Shown in pieces: positions 6,296-11,544 of a DNA stretch of 11,544 nt. The translations under genes and the position numbers were made by a program. Position 1 is the stretch's first letter. Each line of letters opens with the position of its first letter. The stretch is from Bacteroidales bacterium (lineage in GTDB: Bacteria; Bacteroidota; Bacteroidia; Bacteroidales; UBA10428): contig JAFGQQ010000074.1 of the NCBI GenBank assembly GCA_016935595.1, forward strand, positions 1 to 11,544, in the 5' to 3' direction. Under the pieces are notes generated by a model. That model made no database searches and had not been told where the DNA came from. It worked only from the letters and a program-made list of their open reading frames with translations.

Positions 6296-8065
6296 ATGGC
6301 TGTTAAAACATCTTATAAGCAGAAATTGTTTCTTTATTTTTTTATCGTTTTTATATTTTTTGTAGCTGCTATTGCATCTTTTCAATATAAACGCGAAAAA
6401 CAGTATAAATCGCAGGAACTTGAAACCATGCTGAATGATTATACTGATTTAATTAATAGTTACATTCAAAATAGCAGCATTGATAAAAATAAGAATTACG
6501 GGCTTATTGATTCTATTATTCAGATACTTCCCCGGGGCGATATACGAATAACAGTTATTAATACTGACGGTAAAGTTTTATTTGACAGTTTTTATGAGAA
6601 ATACCGGGAAATGGAAAATCATCTCGACAGGCCCGAAATTCAGAAAGCATTGTATCTAAAAAAAGGGGCTAATATCCGTTTTTCCGAATCTACTAATCAA
6701 GATTATTATTACTATGCCAAACTTTACAAGAATTATTTTGTAAGGGCTGCGGTTATTTATTCAATTAATATCCGTGATTTTTTAAAAGCTGAAAGTATAT
6801 TTATCTATTTTATTATTCTTTTGTTCCTCGTTATGGTTGGTATTTTATTTTATGTTTCCGATAAAATTGGCAAATCTGTTCTTTCACTCAAAGATTTTGC
6901 TTTGAAAGCAGGAAAAAACGAAAATATCGATACACCGGTTGATTTTCCGGAGAGCGAACTTGGCATAATCGGTGAACAAATTATTACCATATACAATAAT
7001 CTGAAAAAAACAAACAGGGAGCTGAACAATGAAAAAGAAAAACTGATACATCATTTACAAATATCACAGGAAGGGATAGCGATCTTTTCAAAATTTAACG
7101 AAAAAATATTAGCGAATAACCATTTCATTCAATATTTAAATTTAATATCCGATACACCGGCTATTAATCCTGATCATTTTCTGAAAGTTAAAGAACTTGA
7201 GCCTGTTAACCAGTTTATTAAAACTTATTTAAATGAAAAGATGGACATTTTTGATAAAAATCTGCCTGTAAAACGTATTTCTCTTACTAAAAATAAACGT
7301 TATTTCGATGTTCAATGTATCATATTCACCGACAGGAGTTATGAAATCTCGATAAGTGATGTTACCAAAGCAGAAAAACGTAAATTGCTCAAACAACAAA
7401 TGACATCAAATATTGCCCATGAATTAAGGACACCGGTAAGCTCAATTAAAGGTTACCTCGAAACCATTTTAAACGGAAAAGGCCTGTCTGCCGAAAAAAT
7501 GAAATATTTTGCCGAAAAAGCATCGAATCAAACCGACCGGCTTTCTGACTTAATAAGGGATATTTCTATTTTGACCAAAATTGAGGAGGCATCGAACCTT
7601 TATGAAATTGAAGATATCAATATCAACCTCATTATTAAGGATGTGATTGAGAATTTGCAGTCGAAAATTAATGAATCTCAGGCTAAAATTGTGTGTAATA
7701 TAAATTCTAATACCCATATTAAAGGTAACAAAGCATTGGTTTATTCAATTTTTCAGAACCTGTTCGAGAATTCGTTAAATTATGGTGGAGATAACATTTC
7801 AATTAGTATTGATGAATATTTGGAAGATGATAATAATGTTTATTTCTCCTTTTCTGATAACGGAGTTGGTATTGATGAAGAGCACCAATCACGTATTTTC
7901 GAACGGTTTTATCGGATTGATAAAGGCAGGTCTCGTAAATCGGGCGGTACGGGGCTGGGATTGGCAATCGTTAAAAACGCAGTACAGTTTCATAAAGGTG
8001 AAATATCGGTAAAAAACCGAAATGGGGGGGGTGTGGAATTTTTATTTTCGTTAAGCAAAGATTAA
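6296..8065 (+). CDS. phoR: Phosphate regulon sensor histidine kinase PhoR with large periplasmic domain
   Basis: This membrane sensor kinase is the partner of PhoB, whose stop lies 10 bases upstream. The 589-residue layout: membrane segment 11-29; periplasmic domain of about 135 residues (30-165) with the Cache/PAS-like signature DGKVLFDS (91-98) and MENHLDRPEIQKAL (106-119); membrane segment 168-187; HAMP-like linker and coiled coil to about 250; a divergent PAS-like region (about 255-355); HisKA with phospho-acceptor His375 in SNIAHELRTP; N-box ENSLNY (491-496); G1 DNGVGI (521-526); F-box FERFYRID (535-542); G2 GGTGLGLAIV (550-559). E. coli PhoR lacks a sizeable periplasmic domain, so this follows the layout I know from Gram-positive and Bacteroidota PhoR proteins. 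Eight consecutive G bases encode Gly577-579 near the C-terminus. The ligand of the periplasmic domain is unknown. Confidence 0.93.
   Translation: MAVKTSYKQKLFLYFFIVFIFFVAAIASFQYKREKQYKSQELETMLNDYTDLINSYIQNSSIDKNKNYGLIDSIIQILPRGDIRITVINTDGKVLFDSFYEKYREMENHLDRPEIQKALYLKKGANIRFSESTNQDYYYYAKLYKNYFVRAAVIYSINIRDFLKAESIFIYFIILLFLVMVGILFYVSDKIGKSVLSLKDFALKAGKNENIDTPVDFPESELGIIGEQIITIYNNLKKTNRELNNEKEKLIHHLQISQEGIAIFSKFNEKILANNHFIQYLNLISDTPAINPDHFLKVKELEPVNQFIKTYLNEKMDIFDKNLPVKRISLTKNKRYFDVQCIIFTDRSYEISISDVTKAEKRKLLKQQMTSNIAHELRTPVSSIKGYLETILNGKGLSAEKMKYFAEKASNQTDRLSDLIRDISILTKIEEASNLYEIEDININLIIKDVIENLQSKINESQAKIVCNINSNTHIKGNKALVYSIFQNLFENSLNYGGDNISISIDEYLEDDNNVYFSFSDNGVGIDEEHQSRIFERFYRIDKGRSRKSGGTGLGLAIVKNAVQFHKGEISVKNRNGGGVEFLFSLSKD
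8024..8031 (+). repeat. G8 homopolymer tract inside the 3' end of phoR
   Basis: Eight consecutive G bases in an AT-rich gene encode Gly577-Gly579 within N-G-G-G-V-E. Loss of one G would give a stop after about nine changed codons; gain of one would run past the normal stop into the downstream spacer. The kinase core motifs all lie upstream. The tract is a possible slippage site and also a possible sequencing or assembly error site. Confidence 0.6.
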
Positions 8066-8074
8066 TAAAATAAG

Positions 8075-8093
8075 CAGGGCCTTTATATGCCTG
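8075..8093 (+). terminator. Weak candidate terminator between convergent phoR and ridA
   Basis: CAGGGC and GCCTG flank an eight-base AT loop and can pair with one bulged G, followed by GTTTAGTTC. The stem is short and the T-tract poor. The only support beyond the pairing is its place in the 49-base gap between two converging genes. Confidence 0.25.
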
Positions 8094-8114
8094 GTTTAGT
8101 TCAAAATATTATAT

Positions 8115-8498
8115 TCAGGCACTTTTAACAGCAAATACTTCAATTTCAATGAGCGAACCTAAAGGTAGCCCTGAAACTTCAATGGTTGCCCTTGCTGGCG
8201 GGTTATCCTTAAATAATTGTGCATAAACTTCGTTCATTTCTTTGAAATTTTCCAAATTACTCATAAAACAGGTTGTCTTTACTACCTGGTCAATTGAATA
8301 ACCTGCTTCATAAAGAATAGCTTTAATGTTTTCTAAAACCTGGCTTGTTTGTTCTTTAATGCCGCCTTCAACAATTTTACCTGTTCCAGGGTTAATCGGA
8401 ACCTGCCCGGAAATAAAAAGCATATTATTTGATTCAACAGCCTGGCTATAAGGCCCGATTGCTTTTGGGGCCTTTGTTGATGAAATTATTTTTTTCAT
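8115..8498 (-). CDS. ridA: RidA-family reactive enamine/imine deaminase
   Basis: RidA (YjgF/YER057c/UK114) is a small cytosolic trimer that hydrolyses reactive 2-aminoacrylate and related enamines/imines released by PLP enzymes, protecting other PLP enzymes from damage. The 127-residue product is full length and has the family landmarks: IGPYSQAV with Tyr17 (14-21), the FISGQVP strand (28-34), the GGIKEQTSQVLENI helix (45-58), and PPARATIEVSGLPLGSLIEIE (100-120) with Arg103, which matches the substrate-binding Arg105 of E. coli RidA, and Glu120. The presence of the Arg favours a true RidA over the non-deaminating Rid subgroups. It lies downstream of a MATE exporter and a PLP C-S lyase on the same strand, behind a 115-base hairpin-rich spacer, so it may have its own transcript. 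I see no clear -7 element upstream. Confidence 0.95.
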   Translation of the reverse strand: MKKIISSTKAPKAIGPYSQAVESNNMLFISGQVPINPGTGKIVEGGIKEQTSQVLENIKAILYEAGYSIDQVVKTTCFMSNLENFKEMNEVYAQLFKDNPPARATIEVSGLPLGSLIEIEVFAVKSA

Positions 8499-8533
8499 AC
8501 GTTATTTTTTATTTTTAATGGTCGTATAGCTTG

Positions 8534-8605
8534 TCCCGCTTAGTCGGGAGAACATCCATGATAAAAAATATCATTTTTTTTGTGACAATAATTATCACGG
8601 ATGTT
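8534..8605. repeat. Palindrome cluster in the spacer between the MATE gene and ridA
   Basis: Three inverted repeats occupy 72 bases. First, TCCCG (8534-8538) pairs with CGGGA (8545-8549) across a 6-base loop. Second, AACATCCATGATAA (8551-8564) pairs with TTATCACGGATGTT (8592-8605) at 13 of 14 positions. Third, ATGATA (8558-8563) pairs with TATCAT (8569-8574) across five A bases and is followed on the plus strand by a T-run to 8581. The second and third share bases 8558-8563, so they cannot form together. On the minus strand, which both neighbouring genes use, the structure may end the MATE transcript, although no T-tract follows the outer stem there. Confidence 0.55.
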
Positions 8606-8613
8606 TCATTTTA

Positions 8614-10005
8614 TTAATTTTTAAATACTGTTTTTGTTTTCCAGCGCCCGGTTAAATAATATGAATAGGATAGTATTAAACCTATTATCCATGCAACCGG
8701 CACTGCCCACCATATTCCTTTTTCTCCCAGATTGAAAGGTAAATTAAAATGAAAGTTATGTTGGAACAGATTAAAACTAAAAGAGAAACCTTTTGAAAGT
8801 ATGTAAGCTAAAGGAATACGCACTAACCATAAAGAAATAAGGGTTATGAACATTGGGATTAAGGTATCGCCGGCCCCACGTAAAACGCCGTTAGTTAAAA
8901 ACATGGCGTTGAATATGATATAAAACGAGCTGATAATAACCAGGTAATCGTTACCAACTGTTATTACACCAATATCGTTTGTAAACAATGCCATAATATA
9001 TCTTCCAAAGAAAAGGACAACCAAAGTAACAATAATTGATACTGCACCTGACATATAAAAAGTTGCTAAAAACCCAGTTTTTATTCTGTAATATTTATTA
9101 GCGCCTAAATTTTGTCCAACAAAAGTAGATAATGCAATTGAAAAATTCATTGCGGGTAAAACAGCTAACGAATCTATTCTCATGGCTGCAGTATATCCGG
9201 CAATTACATCAGTTCCATATGTATTAACAATGCCAAGCAGGGCTACAAAACCAAGCGACACAAATGTTTGTTGAAGTCCTGATGGAAGGCCTATACGAAT
9301 GCTTTCACGAAATATCCATTTATCAAAAATCAGCCCTTTCCATGCAAATTGAATTATTTTATGATTTTTGTTCAGGTAAACAACGGCTGTTATAAATGCC
9401 CCTGCCTGTGATAATACCGTAGCTATAGCAGCACCGGCAATACCCATTTTAAATACAATTATAAACAGCAAATCAAGCAGTATATTCACAATTGTTGAAA
9501 TTGCCAGAAAATACAACGGTGTTTTTGAATCCCCAATTCCGCGGAGAATAGCGCTTACTCCATTAAAACCAAACATAAAAACCATTCCGCTTAAATAAAT
9601 ATTCATATACAACCGGGCATGGCCTAAAACTTCGGTTGGTAATTTAAGGAAAATGAAAATGTCATCTGCAAACAATATTCCGGTTATGGTAATGAATATT
9701 GATGAAAAGAATAAGAAGATAAATACCGTATCAATGGTTTTTTTTACGTTATCAAATTCTTTTGCCCCGAAATATTGTGATATAATAATAGTCGCCCCCA
9801 TCGTAACTCCAATAACCAAAGCAATGAGCGTAAAAATTACAGGAAAAGATGCCCCGACAGCCGCTAATGCTTCTTTACCAAGAAACCGTCCTACAATAGC
9901 GCTGTCTACTACATTATACAATTGCTGCAAAATGTTTCCGGCAATCATAGGCAGGGCAAAATTAAAAATTAACCTGCTTTCTTTTCCAACTGTCAAATCT
10001 TTCAT
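8614..10005 (-). CDS. MATE-family multidrug/toxin efflux transporter
   Basis: This is an inner-membrane antiporter of the MATE (NorM/DinF/MepA-like) family, exporting organic compounds in exchange for Na+ or H+. The 463-residue product has about twelve membrane segments in two homologous halves (about 10-215 and 232-452). The N-terminal LPMIAGNILQQLYNVVDSAIVGR (18-40 region) is a family hallmark. The internal duplication is visible as AILRGIGDSKTPLYF (152-166) matched by GVLRGAGDTLIPMF (373-386). A loop rich in Phe and Asn at 405-428 extends the segment before the last two helices, as in Bacteroidota and Firmicutes members. The start overlaps the stop of the upstream PLP enzyme gene as ATGA (10002-10005), implying translational coupling. 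The substrate cannot be read from sequence; coupling to a C-S lyase hints at a thiol or amino-acid-derived compound, but this is inference. Confidence 0.93.
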   Translation of the reverse strand: MKDLTVGKESRLIFNFALPMIAGNILQQLYNVVDSAIVGRFLGKEALAAVGASFPVIFTLIALVIGVTMGATIIISQYFGAKEFDNVKKTIDTVFIFLFFSSIFITITGILFADDIFIFLKLPTEVLGHARLYMNIYLSGMVFMFGFNGVSAILRGIGDSKTPLYFLAISTIVNILLDLLFIIVFKMGIAGAAIATVLSQAGAFITAVVYLNKNHKIIQFAWKGLIFDKWIFRESIRIGLPSGLQQTFVSLGFVALLGIVNTYGTDVIAGYTAAMRIDSLAVLPAMNFSIALSTFVGQNLGANKYYRIKTGFLATFYMSGAVSIIVTLVVLFFGRYIMALFTNDIGVITVGNDYLVIISSFYIIFNAMFLTNGVLRGAGDTLIPMFITLISLWLVRIPLAYILSKGFSFSFNLFQHNFHFNLPFNLGEKGIWWAVPVAWIIGLILSYSYYLTGRWKTKTVFKN

Positions 10006-11174
10006 AATGTTGTTATACTGCTTTTTATTCTTTGTAAAGCTTCAATAATTATACTTCGGGGACATGCAATATTCATTCTTTGATAGCCCTCCCCTCCAGG
10101 CCCGAACATTATGCCTTCGTTTAGCGCTATTTTTATATTGTTTGTAAAAAATGTTTTTAATTCATTATCATTTAAATTCATATTTCTGCAATTTAGCCAT
10201 AATAAAAAAGTTGCTTCAGGTACTTCGAATGAAACGGGATAATCTTTATTTTTAAAAAACTTATGTACCAATTGAATATTATCATTTAAATAAATTAACA
10301 ATTCATCTAACCATTCTTCTCCATTTGTATATGCCGACTCGAAAGCAATTAATCCTAAAATATTTCCCAATCCTATATGTAAGTTTTGAATTTCTTTTTC
10401 AATTTTTTCCCTGACTGCTTTATTTTGTATGACCATTGCCGAGGATGCCATTCCTGCCAAATTGAATGTTTTGCTTGGAGAATAGAGGGTTATGGTGTTT
10501 TTACTAATTTCAGGGCTTATTGATGCTAAAGCAATATGCCTTTTAGGTTTATACACTATATCGGCATGAATTTCATCCGAAACTATAATAATATTATTTT
10601 TTATGCAGGTTTCACCTAGTTTTTTTAATTCATTTTCATCCCATGCACGCCCAACCGGATTATGTGGATTAGAAATGAAAATCATTTTTGTTTTTCCATC
10701 AATGCAGTCCTCTAAACCTTTATAATCAATACTATACTTACCATTGTTATTGATAAGATAATTATAAACTACTTTTCTCGAATTTTCATGAATGATATGA
10801 AAAAAGGGATGATAAACAGGGGGTTGGACTATTATTTTATCACCCGGTTTTGTTAAAGCCCTAATACAAAATCCAAGTGAAGGGACAACACCAGGTGAAA
10901 ACAAAACCCATTTTTTTTGAATATCCCAATTATATCGCTTTTTAACCCAATGAATAAGTGAATTATAAAAATTATCGGATTTAATTGTGTATCCTAAGAT
11001 TTCATGGTTTAGCCTGTTTTTAATGGATTGAATAATAAAATCAGGCGTTTTAAAATCCATATCAGCTACCCACATTGGCAGCAGATTATCATTACCAAAT
11101 AAAGGCTTTACAAAATCGTATTTAAATGAGTTTGTTCCTTTTCTATTAATTATTTCATCAAAATCGTACTTCAT
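10002..11174 (-). CDS. MalY/PatB-type PLP-dependent C-S lyase/aminotransferase
   Basis: This is a fold-type I PLP enzyme of the MalY/PatB group, which mostly carries out beta-elimination of cystathionine or cysteine conjugates to pyruvate, ammonia and a thiol. The 390-residue product is full length. Landmarks: LLPMWVADMDF (31-41), diagnostic of the group; Tyr121 in PPVYHPFF (118-125); SNPHNPVGRAW (168-178) with the cofactor-contacting Asn; SDEIHADIV (199-207) with Asp200 that contacts the pyridine nitrogen; SPSKTFNLAGM (232-242) with Schiff-base Lys235; and Arg373 in CPRSI, the carboxylate-binding Arg. Many genomes label such genes simply 'aminotransferase class I/II'. The ATG is at 11174, 14 bases from a terminator hairpin, with a T/A-rich leader lacking a Shine-Dalgarno. 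It overlaps the downstream MATE gene by four bases. Physiological substrate is not determined. Confidence 0.93.
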   Translation of the reverse strand: MKYDFDEIINRKGTNSFKYDFVKPLFGNDNLLPMWVADMDFKTPDFIIQSIKNRLNHEILGYTIKSDNFYNSLIHWVKKRYNWDIQKKWVLFSPGVVPSLGFCIRALTKPGDKIIVQPPVYHPFFHIIHENSRKVVYNYLINNNGKYSIDYKGLEDCIDGKTKMIFISNPHNPVGRAWDENELKKLGETCIKNNIIIVSDEIHADIVYKPKRHIALASISPEISKNTITLYSPSKTFNLAGMASSAMVIQNKAVREKIEKEIQNLHIGLGNILGLIAFESAYTNGEEWLDELLIYLNDNIQLVHKFFKNKDYPVSFEVPEATFLLWLNCRNMNLNDNELKTFFTNNIKIALNEGIMFGPGGEGYQRMNIACPRSIIIEALQRIKSSITTL

Positions 11175-11181
11175 TTATAAT

Positions 11182-11210
11182 AAAAAAAATAAGGGCACGA
11201 AGCCCTTATT
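11182..11210 (-). terminator. Intrinsic terminator downstream of the SiaC-family gene
   Basis: AATAAGGGC (11188-11196) and GCCCTTATT (11202-11210) form a perfect 9-base-pair stem over a 5-base loop. Read on the minus strand, the stem is followed directly by a run of T (complement of 11187-11182). It lies 26 bases after the stop of the SiaC-like gene and just before the start codon of the PLP lyase gene. The plus-strand side also has an AT-rich tail, but no plus-strand gene ends here. Confidence 0.85.
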
Positions 11211-11235
11211 ATTATATTTTAGTATGTGCTTGTGT

Positions 11236-11544
11236 TTATACGCTGTAACTAATTAATTTAAAAGGAACTTCAACAATTGATGAATAATCTTCACCGGCTT
11301 CTTCCATATCCTCATCGTCTTCAGAATAATACCAGTGTATTTCAACATCGTTTCCTGCACTGTGAAGCTTGTCAAATTTCTTTAAAATTTCAAAAATCAT
11401 TTTTGAAGATGCAGTATTGTAATAATCCATCTTAAAAATTACCTGTGTTTTTGAATTAGGTTGTTGAGAATATTGGTCTATCCATTCAAGAAGAGGGGTA
11501 TAAAAAATCTGTACATTCTCAGGTAATGAATGGCCGGATATTTC
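11236..11544 (-). CDS. SiaC-family (DUF1987) regulatory phosphoprotein, N-terminus cut by window edge
   Basis: The frame is open from the window edge to the TAA at 11236-11238, giving 102 residues; the internal ATG at 11430 is not the true start because homology continues upstream of it. Family features in the fragment: ISGHSLPENVQIFYTPLLEW (residues 2-21), matching the conserved G-S-PEN-FY-P-L-W pattern; FKMDYYNTASSKMIFEIL (37-54); and HWYYSEDDEDMEEAGEDY. Pseudomonas aeruginosa SiaC is phosphorylated by the kinase SiaB and dephosphorylated by the PP2C phosphatase SiaA on a Thr in the equivalent YLNTSS motif, and unphosphorylated SiaC activates the diguanylate cyclase SiaD. Here Thr44 of the fragment is the matching residue. 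Members are usually about 125 residues, so some 20-25 are missing. It is the last gene before a strong terminator; any SiaB/SiaA partner would lie beyond the window. Confidence 0.87.
   Translation of the reverse strand, partial: EISGHSLPENVQIFYTPLLEWIDQYSQQPNSKTQVIFKMDYYNTASSKMIFEILKKFDKLHSAGNDVEIHWYYSEDDEDMEEAGEDYSSIVEVPFKLISYSV

Noticed and set aside
9653..10048. Plus-strand open frame of 131 codons opposite the MATE gene.
   Set aside because: It is the reverse shadow of a membrane protein; the hydrophobic pattern comes from the complementary codons.
1..11544. A new defence, toxin-antitoxin or biosynthetic system hidden in the window.
   Set aside because: Every open frame of credible length is either a recognised housekeeping or regulatory family or an antisense shadow; no unassigned conserved gene is left.

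Overview
The window reads as chromosomal DNA from a member of the Bacteroidota, probably a Bacteroidales-type anaerobe. It is AT-rich. None of the start codons I checked has a recognisable Shine-Dalgarno sequence, and the leaders are A/T-rich, which is typical of that phylum. The protein sequences also look Bacteroidota-like. I cannot name a genus from sequence alone.

The left two thirds (about 2-8065, all on the plus strand) is a complete phosphate-acquisition and phosphate-sensing block. The order is: the 3' part of an outer-membrane porin-like beta-barrel; the phosphate-binding lipoprotein PstS; the permeases PstC and PstA; the ATPase PstB; the regulator PhoU; the response regulator PhoB; and the sensor kinase PhoR. 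From pstC to phoR the genes are separated by -1 to 17 bases, so one transcript is likely. Expected flow: phosphate crosses the outer membrane (perhaps through the porin), is bound by PstS, and is imported by PstCAB. PhoU relays transport state to PhoR, and PhoR sets PhoB phosphorylation. PhoB should bind the phased heptamer repeats just upstream of pstS (921-960), which have Pho-box geometry. A 166-base palindromic, MITE-like element (2090-2255) fills most of the gap between pstS and pstC. It may act as an RNA hairpin that separates abundant pstS message from the permease message.

The right third (8115-11544) is on the minus strand and converges on phoR. In transcription order it holds: the 3' part of a SiaC-family (DUF1987) regulatory phosphoprotein cut by the window edge; a strong intrinsic terminator; a MalY/PatB-type PLP C-S lyase/aminotransferase; a MATE-family exporter translationally coupled to it by an ATGA overlap; a palindrome-rich spacer; and a RidA-family enamine/imine deaminase. 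RidA deals with reactive intermediates made by PLP enzymes, so its closeness to the PLP lyase is sensible, although the spacer suggests a separate transcript.

I found no tRNA, rRNA, CRISPR array, full insertion sequence or toxin/defence locus. All protein genes belong to known families. The least ordinary signals are in non-coding or low-complexity DNA: the 11-base-phased Pho box, the palindromic element with helically phased heptamers, the mutually exclusive hairpins at 8551-8605, and a G8 tract near the end of phoR.
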